DNA of 64,000 nt from Allodiplogaster sudhausi (lineage: Eukaryota > Nematoda > Chromadorea > Rhabditida > Diplogasteridae). Positions 50,801 through 60,971 of this stretch are shown here, in pieces. The notes under the pieces are model-generated. The model was given only the letters and a program-made list of their open reading frames with translations, was not told where the DNA came from and did no database searches. The stretch covers positions 111,001-175,000 of the forward strand of contig CALZFC010000097.1 in the NCBI GenBank assembly GCA_945643635.1, in the 5' to 3' direction. Each line of letters opens with the position of its first letter. The first letter of the stretch is position 1. The position numbers and the translations under genes were made by a program.

Positions 50801-50902
50801 CAACCATAGCGACTGTTTCAGTGGCTTATTCAGGTGAATTGGGAGAGAAGACGAAGACATTGGCACACAACAAAGTTGGCTTCTTGTCAGTGGAAGGAGC
50901 AA
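47894..50902 (-). CDS. retroelement Pol fragment (protease end, reverse transcriptase) fused to envelope-like glycoprotein
   Basis: An open frame of 1002 codons. Residues about 35-130 are the later part of a DUF1758-type protease (the active-site DTGST is in another frame). Residues about 230-640 are the BEL/Pao reverse transcriptase: GIVKESSNTTKLRAVVDGSA, LLADIEKAFHMV, RVPFGLNCSPFLLAGT and the catalytic YVDN. After the thumb (TLDMISIPR) comes a short Pro-rich link with TRQRTRTHQ and then a secreted, Cys-rich glycoprotein (VTTRLPAVETRCPES onward) with many NxS/T sites and a C-terminal hydrophobic stretch, Gn-like in position. RNase H, the zinc-binding domain and the integrase core are missing. 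The frame is continuous across the junction. Confidence 0.85.
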   Translation of the reverse strand: MLLPLTRSQLCCVPMSSSSLPIHLNKPLKQSLWLTPAALSPSLVRSLQLDVSTNTALNVLTFGATTPSNVLSTSHSLGITLKDGSSKIIKAHSTPVICPSATWLQNLQGNLSEVTSRPELLIGMDFLPELFFSQSFHVSHSSDSCTLHTPLGDIISSKKLRSRDISMLITSHEEQHPDDSMTDLPNNDSRRSLDALVHRFWNLESIGVTDSPVTGQDDQNCLDLFLRTIRFDSNEKPYYVTLPFRSPSVKPPSNFGLAYRRLISNHNSLSRNPEHLAKYDSIFKEQLQNGIIEEVDTRSSGRYEFSSDTSHFLSHHGIVKESSNTTKLRAVVDGSAHVNGKPSINQCLMRGPIILPDLHGTLIRIRVRKYLLLADIEKAFHMVGLLEDCRDYVRFLWLRDIHKPPDFNNLCIYRFRRVPFGLNCSPFLLAGTIQHHLNIHPSVVADNIRRNLYVDNVFGGADSESEALHFLDESRKIFSNASMNLREFVSNCDAVNTAAQNINAAAADTEKASILGISWNTRSDTLSIPSPKKPPPSTVWTKRAVLKYIASVYDPLGMVCPSTLPFKLFLQQLWKNNMEWDSLLNDWEELFTSFTLDMISIPRLVIPYPPSPTSACPPNSTNPITVPSTSTHPMMTRQRTRTHQYASSSANTTALLITLVLLPILTASPVTTRLPAVETRCPESHSLRLKMLYVTACTTSGIGISQIHLENQPRPLLCWTRLRCPTGQLRNVSTVSNSNFCGPNCACPSWTRHCSFYSGIHRNLSSSTSIPSELLHYLPPHVCSFSPASHCSSTTQIGIFNRVELFDGTHLIVKNLDITTSDILSISDYSCFFTNGSAVPPSFPLSNMSGTPDFCRYHHCLPNSAFCFFGAKISSLVFLDLKIPVRAWGSISQKYYPFPVNTISPASPSLANCTEGGVIISSTEKDISATEVCIGTVCSLVHNLSLSHTIHFPDSLIAESYSAVITVWTSKTLSRLCLVTDLPLVLSLICKLCFDYIRLRGY
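50517..50807 (-). pseudogene. protease N-terminal fragment with DTGST
   Basis: Carries the aspartic protease motif VDTGSTISFIS in the same frame as gag, after a TAA stop. Further on, the homologous reading continues in the frame of the 1002-codon protein, so a frame change lies near 50770. Either decay or programmed recoding is possible. Confidence 0.7.
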
Positions 50903-52532
50903 GTGGAGAAGTCATTTCATTCGACTCAGAAATTGTCTGAAGAGTGGTAGCTGACTGGTTGCTTGTGTGAAGGTCTTCTTCGTTTGCGCCTTGCATGGTA
51001 ATAGCTTCAGTTGCGGCTACATGATGTGTCTGATGAGTGCGGTGGTGTCTCGGCGGCTGTCGTTGTTCAGGTGAGGGATGATTGGTGTTGGAGGCTGGCC
51101 GAGAAGAATTCTGACGAGGAAATGCATTAGCCGGTTGGCGGTTAGAAGTTGGAGGTTGACGGTTGAAATTTGGAGGAGATCTTGTATTGTCGATGCGGTG
51201 GTGGGCAAAGATAGAAGTTCTTGGCATCGGGGAAGGAGGATGAGGAAGCCGAGAAGAATTGCGAGAGGGAAGTCCAGTCGAACGAGATTGCACCTTGCAT
51301 ACTGCCGTATGATGACGGTTGTGGCATAGACGGCAACTGTATTTAGATGGACACTCGGCTGTTCTGTGGTCCTGCCGTAAGCAGTTCATACAACAGTTTC
51401 GTTGCATTGCTGCAGTGAATCGATCCTGAACAGTAGTGAAGACACTGCAGTTGTCAACCTGGTGTTGCCCGTTACAGAGACGGCAGAGGCGGCTGTCTGA
51501 GTATTGTCGAGTCCTCGCTGCAGGGAATTGTGGGGAATGTTGCTTCATGCGGAGGGTTGAGTTAGTGAATTCCATTGGAGACTTCGAAGACAGAATCACA
51601 TTCTCGATTTGTTGATCTTCGACTGCGTCCTCCAGAATGTGAAGCACATCGTATACACCCATGTGACGGCGTTGACTTTCCCTTATAACACGCGTCTGCA
51701 TGTATGGAGGAAGCTTCGAAATGATTTCGTTCACCAGGAGAGTCGGTGCATCTAACTCTCCGTTAGGGCAAATTTGTCGCACGAGTATCTGTAGTTTCAG
51801 ATATAGTGGCTGGAGGTTCTTCCCATCGCGATCTGGAGGAAGATTTCGAAGTTGACTTAAGAGAGTGTGATGAAGAAGAGTCGGCTTGTAGTATTCCTTG
51901 CGAAGAATAGTCATGGCAACATCGAAGTTTCTGTCTAACTGAGGTAGACCAGCAATGCTCTCTCTGGCTATTCCTGACAGGCACATTTTTAGCAGTGCGA
52001 ATTTATCTGATCCGCTAATATGGCCTTGTCGAATGAGTGAGTAAAATGTCTCTTCGAATTCTGGCCAGGCAGTGATGTCGCCTGAGAAGTGAGGTAGTGT
52101 CTTTCCGATGAGAGCTGCCTGCACAAAGGCGCTGGGGACATCCGAGGACACGGTTACAGTGGTGGCAACAATTGGAGCTGGCACAGGAGAGGTTGTGCGA
52201 GGAGCAGGAGTGGGCACACGATGTAGCAGTGTCGTGTGTCGAGAGTGATTCTCTTCTTCGTCAATATGGACTATAACGTCATTACAAATTGTCCGAGTAA
52301 GAGGAATTGACAGTGGCTGATGAGTAGCCTGTGGCTGATGAGTAGCCTGAGGCTGAAGAGTAGCCTGTGTCTGATGAGTAGCCTGTGGCTGATGAGTAGC
52401 CTGTGGCTGATGAGTAGTTTGTGGCTGATGAGTAGCCTGTGGCTGATGAGTAGCCTGTTGCTGATGAGTAGCTTGTGGCTGATGAGTAGCCTGTGGCTGA
52501 TGAATAGCCTGGGAAGTAGTGTGTGGACTCAC
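50826..52532 (-). CDS. Gag-like protein with zinc knuckles (retroelement)
   Basis: A frame of about 568 codons. It starts with eleven HQPQAT-like units, then a DUF1759-type capsid region (LPHFSGDITAWPEFEETFYS, LRNLPP), and two or three zinc-binding clusters (CRLCNGQHQVDNC, CMNCLRQDHRTAEC, CRLCHNRHHTAVC). It ends LLCANVFVFSPNSPE and stops just before the protease. The true start is uncertain because the frame is open only from about 52556; it probably continues from the upstream frame by a shift. Confidence 0.85.
   Translation of the reverse strand: MSPHTTSQAIHQPQATHQPQATHQQQATHQPQATHQPQTTHQPQATHQPQATHQTQATLQPQATHQPQATHQPLSIPLTRTICNDVIVHIDEEENHSRHTTLLHRVPTPAPRTTSPVPAPIVATTVTVSSDVPSAFVQAALIGKTLPHFSGDITAWPEFEETFYSLIRQGHISGSDKFALLKMCLSGIARESIAGLPQLDRNFDVAMTILRKEYYKPTLLHHTLLSQLRNLPPDRDGKNLQPLYLKLQILVRQICPNGELDAPTLLVNEIISKLPPYMQTRVIRESQRRHMGVYDVLHILEDAVEDQQIENVILSSKSPMEFTNSTLRMKQHSPQFPAARTRQYSDSRLCRLCNGQHQVDNCSVFTTVQDRFTAAMQRNCCMNCLRQDHRTAECPSKYSCRLCHNRHHTAVCKVQSRSTGLPSRNSSRLPHPPSPMPRTSIFAHHRIDNTRSPPNFNRQPPTSNRQPANAFPRQNSSRPASNTNHPSPEQRQPPRHHRTHQTHHVAATEAITMQGANEEDLHTSNQSATTLQTISESNEMTSPLAPSTDKKPTLLCANVFVFSPNSPE
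52314..52511. repeat. 18-bp tandem repeat, 11 copies, in gag
   Basis: Units of TGGCTGATGAGTAGCCTG with few variants, exactly 198 bp. On the coding strand they give the hexapeptide ATHQPQ. Confidence 0.95.
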
Positions 52533-52552
52533 TGAGACATTGGTCGAAGAAG

Positions 52553-52966
52553 TTAGCGGTCATCGTCGATTTCGGAGAGTGAAAGATTTCGCTTCTTACA
52601 TTCCTTTTTTATCGATTCAACCAGATCAAGTGACTGTTGAAGAATGGTTGAGGCATCAGCAATGAAAAGAGTAAAGTCTCCGTACTCTGATATATAATTC
52701 TTATATATGGTGTCTTCTTCTTTTGAGGAGGAACGGAGAGCTTGGAATTTCTCACTGAGTGGTTTGATCTTGTTGAAATGCCGTAGGGCTTGGCTTCGAG
52801 TATCGTACAAAAATAACAAATCTTCTAGAAGTTCAGAGTCATCTTTGTGAGAAAGCATTGCATTCACATCATCATTGTAATCCGAGAGAATGGATTTGAT
52901 AGGCTGGATGGATAAGTCCAGGTGCCGTTTGTAAAATCCAATATCTCTTCTCAGTTTGCCGGACAT
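52553..52966 (-). CDS. Gag N-terminal frame (retroelement)
   Basis: 137 codons, helical and charged (MSGKLRRDIGFYKRHLDL, ending SLSEIDDDR). BEL/Pao Gag proteins usually begin with such a helical part. The stop overlaps the next frame by a few bases with a -1 relation, so a recoding event or a mutation separates them. Confidence 0.7.
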   Translation of the reverse strand: MSGKLRRDIGFYKRHLDLSIQPIKSILSDYNDDVNAMLSHKDDSELLEDLLFLYDTRSQALRHFNKIKPLSEKFQALRSSSKEEDTIYKNYISEYGDFTLFIADASTILQQSLDLVESIKKECKKRNLSLSEIDDDR

Positions 52967-53209
52967 GTTTTTGTGATGAGAGAATGATATTCAGCTGACA
53001 AAATGGTGATGTTGAGTTGAGTACGCTCAGTTGAGAGAGGGGCGGCTGTGAGGATGAGTAGCCGATTGGTATGGTGCTGAGAAGGCGCTTTCAGCAAAGT
53101 GATGCAGCTGGCAAGAGAGGCGCAGTTCGCATTGAGATGTAGCTGGCGATGGCAGCTGAGAGGAAGGTGTAGCTGGCGTGAGAGGCTCAGCACACAGGAA
53201 GATACAGAG

Positions 53210-53227
53210 TTCGATCCGTGGTCGCCA
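53210..53227 (-). promoter_or_regulatory. retroelement primer-binding site
   Basis: Minus-strand TGGCGACCACGGATCGAA starts one base after the 5' LTR. It is complementary to a tRNA 3' end with discriminator G and acceptor strand CGTGGTC, as expected for a tRNA-Arg. Confidence 0.75.
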
Positions 53228-53228
53228 C

Positions 53229-53508
53229 TTTAGCGGAATACGCTGTTTATCGGTTAAGGCATCTCAAACTTGGGTAATTAAACAACATATATTGCGAACA
53301 ATGTAAGTAAGAATATAAACAACAAAATGGAGGATGTCGAGCTACATCTGTCGAGCTTGAATCAACATAGGCTTTTATAGTCGCTTAAGACGACGTGTCC
53401 TACAATTTAATGGATAATAAAATGTCTCTTCTCCCCTTCGTTTTATGGCTTTCATTCTTCTTCCAAGCGAGAAGCTTCATATGTTCCTTCTTCGTTCTAT
53501 CGAAGACA
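53229..53508 (-). repeat. 5' LTR
   Basis: 280 bp, the partner of 45995-46274. It should carry the element's promoter and polyadenylation signal; I see an AATAAAA at its centre in plus orientation only. Confidence 0.95.
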
Positions 53509-53513
53509 GAGAG

Positions 53514-54762
53514 AAAGTGAGAGAGAGAGTGAGAGAGTGTGAGAGAAAGTGAGAGAGAGAGTGAGAGAGTGTGAGAGAAAGTGAGTAAGGGAGAAATATA
53601 GAAAGAAAGGTAGAGAAAGAGGGCACAGCAGACAGAACGAGAAGAAAGGAAACGAAGTAGACATAACTTGTTCGGGGGAAGATCCAAAAATAACCAGACG
53701 CTCGCATTTCGGGCAAGTCGGTAAATTTATTTTATATTTGAATTGTATCTATTTTATTTTATTTTTTACAATTTATTTCATTTATATTTTCCTACGCTTT
53801 AACGAGCGTCATCAAACAATGACTCTAACATGCTGATTGCTTCGATTGGGATAAGGTTGCTCACAATCAGCAAAGTTTAAACATCAAAGGGGGCAAATTA
53901 GCCGAAGAAGCAAACGCGCAATCTTACGAAGGAGCACTTAAATTGTCATGAATAATGTTTTAAAAAGATCGTTCGAGCTTATGTAGTGTGGAAAAATATA
54001 GCCTCAATCTTTCTGTTTACTTGAAGCAATCTTCACGTCGGAATATATTCTACGACTTGGTTTTGGCGAGAAGAGAAGAACAAGTTCATTTCGTTTTGGA
54101 AGCATGATTGCTGGACTACACCACGTGAACGCAAAGTATAACAAAGGAACGATCGCCAAAGGAATCTTCGCACAAATACAAATACGAGTACCCTCATTTC
54201 GTAACTCAACGTCTCATATCCCAGCTTCAACTGGCTCAAGCCCTGTGGAAACGACAGGAAGAATCTGTGATTGCTATACATTCGTCTGAATGCAATAATT
54301 CAACAATTTTGTAAGAATGAAGATCGGGACTCATCTGATTTTTGTTGAATCTTGTCGTCCTCTTCCGTCCCACCGATATCCGGCACGGCAATCGGGAGAA
54401 TAGCGAGAGAAAGGGGGGGGGGCTGTGTAAAGCTATCCACGCAATTTGCCGCTCTTGCAAGTTGTAAATTCGCTATTATGCGTTGGAAATTGGCGTTCAA
54501 CCTCGAGGTCGCTCATAGATATGGTTGCTGACGTTTTGGTTCAAGGCCTCTTTTAGAGACCGTTGTAGATTCTTTCCGAAGTATGTATATAATAAAAAAT
54601 TTTCCCCTTCCGAAAGCTGTTCGCTTGACAAAAGTAGAGATCATCTTTATTATATACAGACAGAGAACATTCGTGCGAGAACAATATACACAAATATATC
54701 ATCAACCAATCACAAGGAATTCAAGGAGAATTCGATCTAGTCGAGGCTTATCATGCTATTTC
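53514..54762. other. region between retroelement and family member 3
   Basis: GA-rich to about 53590, then AT-rich unique sequence. No gene seen. Confidence 0.6.
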
Positions 54763-55699
54763 TTATTTGCCAGCGTAGGCGTTTCCGGCGGGCGGCGCGA
54801 ACACCTGAGGGGGTGGGCCGTAAGATGGGGGAGGAGGACCGTAAGATGGCTGGGGCGCGAATTGGGGTGGCGGGGCGGCGTAGCCTAAATAGATGACGTC
54901 ATTTTTACACATTAAGAATAACCTGCACCAAGTCTAACTATTGAATTTAGTTGTTTTTCATAAGCAAATAATTAAAATATGTAAAAAATAAATTTATTTG
55001 AAAACTGAGAAAACATAGAAAATTTTGAATTTGTTTTACAAAACTTATTTGAAAACTATACAACCTCCTCCACCTCCGATGGGTCCACCGTATCCACCTC
55101 CAACAGGGCCGCCATAGCCGCCACCGACCGGGCCGCCGTATCCGCCGCCAATCGGGCCACCACCGAATCCGCCGCCACCGCAGCCGCCGCCGAAGCCACC
55201 GCCACCGCCGCACGGGGGAGGAGGCGGCGGGAATCCGCCACCGCCGCAGCCGCCGCCGAATCCACCGCCACCGCAGGGAGGAGGAGGAGGAGGGAAGCCA
55301 CCGCCGCCGCAGCCACCACCGCACGGCATCGGAGGAGGAATGCTGAAGATTTTTTTGGAATGTATTTAAGATTATTTTAATTTTATTTTATGTTTGTTTA
55401 CATAAGATTGTTGCAAATATCATCATACACTCATCGTGAAAATTGAAGATAAAAGAAATAAAGGGTAAGAGTAAGAGAGAGATTGAGAGATTGAGAGAAA
55501 GAGAGAGTGAGTGAGAGAAAAAAAGAGTGAGAGGGGGAAGAGAGAGAGAGACAGAGAGACAGAGAGAGACAGAGAGAGGGAGCGAGAGAGCTGACCCTCC
55601 GCCGCAGCCGCCACCGCAGCCGCCGCCGCCCATGCCGCCGAACAGGAAGGCGTTCGAGACGACAACAAGCGAGAGCAGAACGACGAGTGTTCGAGACAT
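54763..55699 (-). CDS. secreted Cys/Gly/Pro-rich protein, family member 3
   Basis: Exons 55699-55596, 55342-55065 and 54884-54763 (167 aa), phases 2 and 1. Signal peptide MSRTLVVLLSLVVVSNA, then FLFGGMGGGGCGGGCGGG. Exon 2 has IPPPMPCGGGCGGGGF, two FPPPPPPCGGGG blocks and four GGP(I/V)GGGYGGP units. Exon 3 starts GYAAPPPQFAP, repeats PSYGPPP and ends PPAGNAYAGK. TTTTACCAG lies 2 nt before the ATG, fitting trans-splicing. The order of blocks matches members 4 and 5 closely. The matrix role is inferred from composition and signal peptide. Confidence 0.88.
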
Positions 55700-56095
55700 T
55701 TCTGGTAAAAGAAAAGAAAAAAATTACATAGATAAAATGAACTCATTTAATTAGTATACAACTATGCGAAATTCACGAAACACAAAAGGCGATAAAATAT
55801 TGCCGTAATGGAGGGAGAAAATAATTGGCTCTGATGAAGACTTTTTTTACTCTCGAACAACAGGTAGCTGCTAGGAAAATGAATGAAGACTTTGGCAAGG
55901 AGATAAGTATTAATGGAAGAACGAAAGTAGACCAGAGAGAGAGAAAGTGAGAGAGGGAGAGAGGGAGAGTTAAAGAGAGAGTGAGAGAGGGAGAGTGAAA
56001 GAGAGAGTAAGAGAGAGAGACTCCTCAAACACCCCCGGCTTGGCATGGCTGAGAGTGCCTCGGAGGGTGGCTACAGGAGATGGCGGCCTTGCCTC

Positions 56096-56103
56096 CTTTT
56101 ATA
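56096..56103 (-). promoter_or_regulatory. TATA box of family member 3
   Basis: Minus-strand TATAAAAG within GGAGATATAAAAGGAGG, 397 bp upstream of the ATG. Confidence 0.55.
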
Positions 56104-56759
56104 TCTCCGGTCGCCCGAGGTGTACTTGGCGCGACCGCATCCACTCCTCTGCGTTACATAGCTAACCACTCTCTCGTTGCCCTCTCGTTCCCACGCAGAA
56201 CCTTGCTCTTTTTCTCTGTCTCTCCCTCTCTGCCTCTTTCTGTCTCTCTCTCTCTTGTTCTCTCTGTCTGTCTCTCTGTCTCTCCCTTTCAATGTCTCTC
56301 CCGCTCTCTCATTCCCTCTTACTCTTGTTATCCACGGCTTTGTCGCTGCACTTTGCGACAGTTCGCATGGAGACAAGCAGCTGCATCTTCCTGGAAAGTG
56401 GCCCTCTCAGACCGTCTCTAACTCTTTTTTGCGTTCTCTCATTCACTCTCTCTCCTTCTCTCTCTCACTCTCTTTCCCTGCTGATCTGTCCCTCTCCATT
56501 TACCATATGTCCCTACCCGTCTCTCAGGTTAACCTCCATCTTCTCTCTACGTCTCTTCGTCCTCTTTTTCGGCCACTTTCCCTTTCTCAACCTCTCATTT
56601 GCACAAGACACGATGGCAGAGGATGAAACTTGCTAACAATAGAGTCTTCATCTCTGCGCTCTCTCTCTCTCTCTCTCTCTCTTGTCTGAATATCTCTCAT
56701 CACTCTTGTTCTCTCTCCTTCGTTCCACTCTCTCTCGTCATCCCCTACATGTCATTTCT

Positions 56760-56809
<50 letters not shown>

Positions 56810-58733
56810 GTTTAGTGCGTTCATGATTAGAGTGAACTCCCACCTTTTCAGGCGCCATGCCCTTGACAGGGATGCGTCGAAGAGTAGCGTAATAAACATG
56901 CAAGATGAAGCTCATTTCCTGTCCGTCTGATTTCTCTCGCTTTCTCTTACTCTTTCTTTATCTTTCATCTTTTTTTCTGCAAATCTCTACTGTTACTGCA
57001 AGACTCTCTTTCTAGAGTCATCTCTCTCTCTCTCACTCCCTCTCTCCCACTCTCTCGTTCTCTTGAATCTCGTTAATTTGGTTTCAAAGTTACCTTGTCT
57101 GCTCTTTTACCATTAGTTCCTTGTATCTAACTTCCACCCTCTACAGTCATTGACAACGCTGATTACATGACGACTAATTTTGCTAGTCCGAACAAAAAAC
57201 GTTTAGCTGGTCCAAGTTCTTTGGATCGGCAATATAAAGATGCAAACCGACAATAAAAAAACTCAAACATGTTTAGGCTTCAACGCCGTTGTTTTTTTTT
57301 TATTATTTATACATATATTATTAATACATACGTGAGATCGTCTAGTCGTTGATGGATGACTTCCCAAATCCTCGTGCTCGTGGCTGTCGTTTTCGTCTCT
57401 TTCTCTCTTGCTCTCTCGCCCTCTCTCTTTGTCTTTCACTCTCTCGTTTTATCAGTCTATGTCCTCATTTCTCTCTCTCTTTCACTTCCTCTCTCTCATT
57501 GTTAAAATTGCATTTGGCCAAGACGATCTCTCTACTGTTACCAAGAGCTCCTTACAACCCCGCCTTGAGCAACCTTGCCGACTTCGCTTTTCTTTTTGTG
57601 GCCTACCCACTCTGACGTCCGCTCAGCGTTCCATGTGTCTCGCTCACCCACGTAATTGCAACTCGTCTCTATCCCTCTCTCCGTCCCTCTCTCTCTCTGT
57701 CTCTCTGTCTCTCTCTTTCTCTCTCTCTCTCGCTTCTCCCACTCTATCAAAGCATCTCTCCACCTCTTCATGACCTTCCACTTTCATCCAATTTCACTCT
57801 CAAGCTTTTTACTTTCGCCTCCATGTCTCTTTTTTCCCTCATGCTCCGTTCTCACTTACCTCCACGCGCTTTCTGTCTCTCGCTCTCTCTCTCTCTCTTT
57901 CTTTCTCTCTCGCATTCTCTCTCCTTATCACCGTTTTCTTATCTCTTTCTTTTCTTATACTTCTGCATTTGGATTACAGTTTGAATGTATGTAATTGTAC
58001 ACATTATATTCGTTTAATTGCGAACAAAACGAGAGACACAACTTATCGCATGCATCCTCTTTGAAAGATTAGAGACAAATTTCTCATAATCAGATTGAGA
58101 GAATTGCAAATTGGCGCGAAGATTAATAGACAGGCTTTTATCTCTGCAATATTGGCAGACTCTCAACTCTGGATGATGAGTTCTATTGGCAGTTTCATGT
58201 ACAATAACGGGTACGTATAGAGAAGCAGTGTCGACGTAACAAGAGTTTCCATCGAGGGAAGTGAAAGTTAAAAGCAGACACTCTGCCGTTGCATGGTTTG
58301 AAAACTACAAAATCACTAATGGGCAAGTCGTGTTTCGGCTGCATTCTGTAAACTGTCTCCTCTTGTTCTTCGTTCTCTTAAATGTAATGTATCCAAATAG
58401 ATAGCTTTGGTGAAGTTTTTTTTATATCGTTTATATTGTTTGATGTACTAATTTATTCAACTTATCTACATGTTGATGAAGCAGAGTTGTCAATGGCGTT
58501 TATCGCTCAGAATGGCACAGTTAATCAAGAGAAAAGCTACAGTAGGATCCAGATGTTGCAGAGGAGAAGCATGGTCAAAGAGAGAATCATTGTCTTTTGT
58601 CCTGTAAAGCTCGGAATCTCGTCTACTAAAGAAGAAGAAAAAACGCTGGCTACAAGAACTACAGCTATCAGATCTGTTGGAGACGATAAAGAGTGTCTTC
58701 TTTCTATTCCTGACGAAGCTGAGGAAATCTTTT
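56104..58733. other. CT-rich intergenic region
   Basis: CT-dominated tracts at about 56215-56300, 56440-56475, 56660-56690, 56760-56815, 57405-57500, 57665-57735 and 57880-57925 with unique spacers. Open frames here are Ser/Leu/Pro artefacts. A 127-codon plus-strand frame at 58436-58819 is discussed under findings. Confidence 0.6.
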
Positions 58734-59515
58734 CTATTTCTTGCCAGCGTATGCGTTGCCGGCTGGAGGAGCGAATCCTGGAAGGGGAAAATTTTTTTCG
58801 GGATACTTTGTTTTTTTAAAAAATTATTTATAGTTAATTAATTTTCAAACTTTCGATAATTTTTATTTTAATATATTTTTTCTGATATTAAAAAAGACTT
58901 ACCACCGCCGATCGGTGGTCCGGCAGCGTAGCCTCCACCGATGGGCCCTGGCGGCGGGTAGGCAGCGGGTGGCGGGAAGGCGGGCGGAGGAGGGCCGCCG
59001 AATCCACCGCCGCCACCGCAGCCACCACCACCGAATCCGCCGCCGCCGAATCCACCGCCGCCACCGCAACCGCCGCCGCACGACGGTACAGGCGGAGGGC
59101 ATGGAGGCGGGCAAGGCGGCGGGCATGGAGGCGGACAGGGCGGTGGGCAAGGCGGAGGAGGAGGCGGGCAAGGTGGAGGACAAGGAGGAGGAGGTGGCGG
59201 GCAAGGTGGCGGGCAGGGCGGTGGGCATGGAGGCGGGCAGGGCGGAGGAGGTGGCGGGCCGCAGCCGCCGCCACTGGAAATAGTAAAAATAATAATAAAA
59301 TATAGAGATGGTTAAGAGTGTCTATCTTGACAGTCTACGAACAGAAGTGTATTCCAAATCGTGTTATTTAGCATTTTGGAAGTTGTTGATGGTTATTTCT
59401 TAGCTGTGTACGGAAGATGATATGCTCACCATCCGCCGCCGCCGCCCATTGGCGGGAATAAGAACGACTCCGAGAGCGCGACGATCGCGAGCAGCACGAG
59501 AAGGGCGCGCGACAT
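58734..59515 (-). CDS. secreted Cys/Gly/Pro-rich protein, family member 4
   Basis: Exons 59515-59430, 59273-58903 and 58777-58734 (166 aa), phases 2 and 1. Signal peptide MSRALLVLLAIVALS, then ESFLFPPMGGGGG. Exon 2 begins CGGGCGPPPPPP and carries about ten CPPP units (CPPPCPPPCPPP), then CGGGCGGGGGFGGGGFGG and PIGGGYAAG. Exon 3 encodes only FAPPAGNAYAGKK. The last codon of exon 1 is split at a cysteine, as in member 5. TTTGCAG lies 5 nt before the ATG. The Cys-Pro repeats could cross-link by disulphides; that is inference. Confidence 0.88.
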
Positions 59516-59769
59516 GGCGGCTGCAAATAAAAAGAGAGAGAGAGAGGGAGAGAGAGAGAGAGCCTAATTAGGTTCGGGGTAATCTGCCGATATAGAAATA
59601 ATTTGTGATAATTAAAAAAATTTTGAATGTTAAAGGAACGTGAGTTTGGAGAGCTATTTGTTGGTTGTGGATATGGCAAGATAAAATGAAAGGGGGGGGG
59701 AAGAAGTTGGAGAAAGTGATAAGCCGGTATTTGATCACTAGGCTAACCATGCCATATGGCTCACATTCC

Positions 59770-59777
59770 TTTTTATA
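59770..59777 (-). promoter_or_regulatory. TATA box of family member 4
   Basis: Minus-strand TATAAAAA within GGCTATATAAAAAGG, 255 bp upstream of the ATG. Confidence 0.55.
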
Positions 59778-59947
59778 TAGCCACCCGGGCGCGGCCTCGA
59801 GGAGAGCGCGGCTGTGGCTGGCTGGCTGGCCTTTTTGGCGTGCAAAAATGCTTGTTTTCTTCGCTCTACGTAAACAAGCAAGCGTTTGGCTCAACAAAGC
59901 ATGGACATTTCGGAGAGTCCAGAGAACGCGATCGTGATTATAGGTGA

Positions 59948-59989
<42 letters not shown>

Positions 59990-60971
59990 TAGAGAGATAA
60001 AGCTGGCACAAAAGCCGCAACTGCTTGATCCTTGAGACGCTATTTTAGATCGCGTAGCATGACACGAAATGTTTACAAGCTAATGCTCATTCATTGCCAC
60101 GTGCTTGTCTGTCGTCTGGTCATACTAATTTTAGCTTGTTTGTATGTAGCTTCATAATTTCAAGAACTGTAGCAAGTTTTCTTTTTCTTTCTTGTAAGCT
60201 TTATGATATAAACTCTGCAGTGAAGATTCCAGCATTCCTGCGTATGTTCATATCTCTTCAAGTTTTCTCCCATGAAAAATAAAGATGAGTTCGTTGCTGG
60301 AGAACCTTGGGAAGCGCCGCGAATATCTCGCTCATCATTAAAACATTGAAGACAGAATGCATAAGTGCTGGCGAAAGGGTTGACAATCTAACTCTCCGCA
60401 GAGAAGGTGGAGAAGAAGCGGGAGAGAGAGATATAGAGAAAGAGAAACGAGAGAAAGAGAAAGAAAGGTGTAGAAAGTGGAATAGAGAAAGGGAAAAGAG
60501 AGTGAGAAAGAGCGAGATATAGAGGAAGATTTCTCTGATCAGCCAGCTGGATCCAGCTTTTTCAGAACAACTCGCTCCTCCTTTTTCCCAGAAGAAATCC
60601 AAATTAGCTCTGAAGAAGAATCGCGACCTTCTTACATACATATCGCCTCGAATTATCTCATTTGGCATGACTGTTTTGCCCACTGATTGGATATCCTTTC
60701 AAATAGTATTTATCTTCATTGCAATAGACAGATAGACATTCCTATACAGATATTGTTAGCAGGACGAAAGAGGACGAAAGGAAGAAAAAAAGAAAACATT
60801 TCCAAAATTGCAATACTCATGCTTCTCAGAGTATAGCTATTTCTGTTGCCTTTTCTTTGAAGTGATTCGGGTATTTGCTACATATAAATACGACAAGTGC
60901 TATGACTACAACATACATATGCTATAATGATCGGCGGAGGAGAGTTCATTGTGCTTGTTGAGCTCCTTTGC
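59778..60971. other. region between members 4 and 5
   Basis: Has GA arrays at 59950-59990 and 60424-60515. Otherwise AT-rich unique sequence with no supportable gene. Confidence 0.6.

Larger units (their letters stand above)
45995..53508 (-). mobile_element. BEL/Pao LTR retrotransposon with envelope-like region, internally deleted
   Basis: A 7514-bp element on the minus strand with two 280-bp LTRs that differ at about two positions, flanked by GAGAG on both sides (45990-45994 and 53509-53513). Order in reading direction: 5' LTR, tRNA primer site, gag-like frames, aspartic protease remnant, reverse transcriptase, then envelope-like glycoproteins, 3' LTR. RNase H and integrase are absent: the reverse transcriptase passes in frame into the envelope-like region. 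Further breaks: a stop between gag and protease, a frameshift within the protease, and broken frames in the second glycoprotein. Few LTR differences mean recent insertion, so it was probably mobilised by helper elements. Confidence 0.93.
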
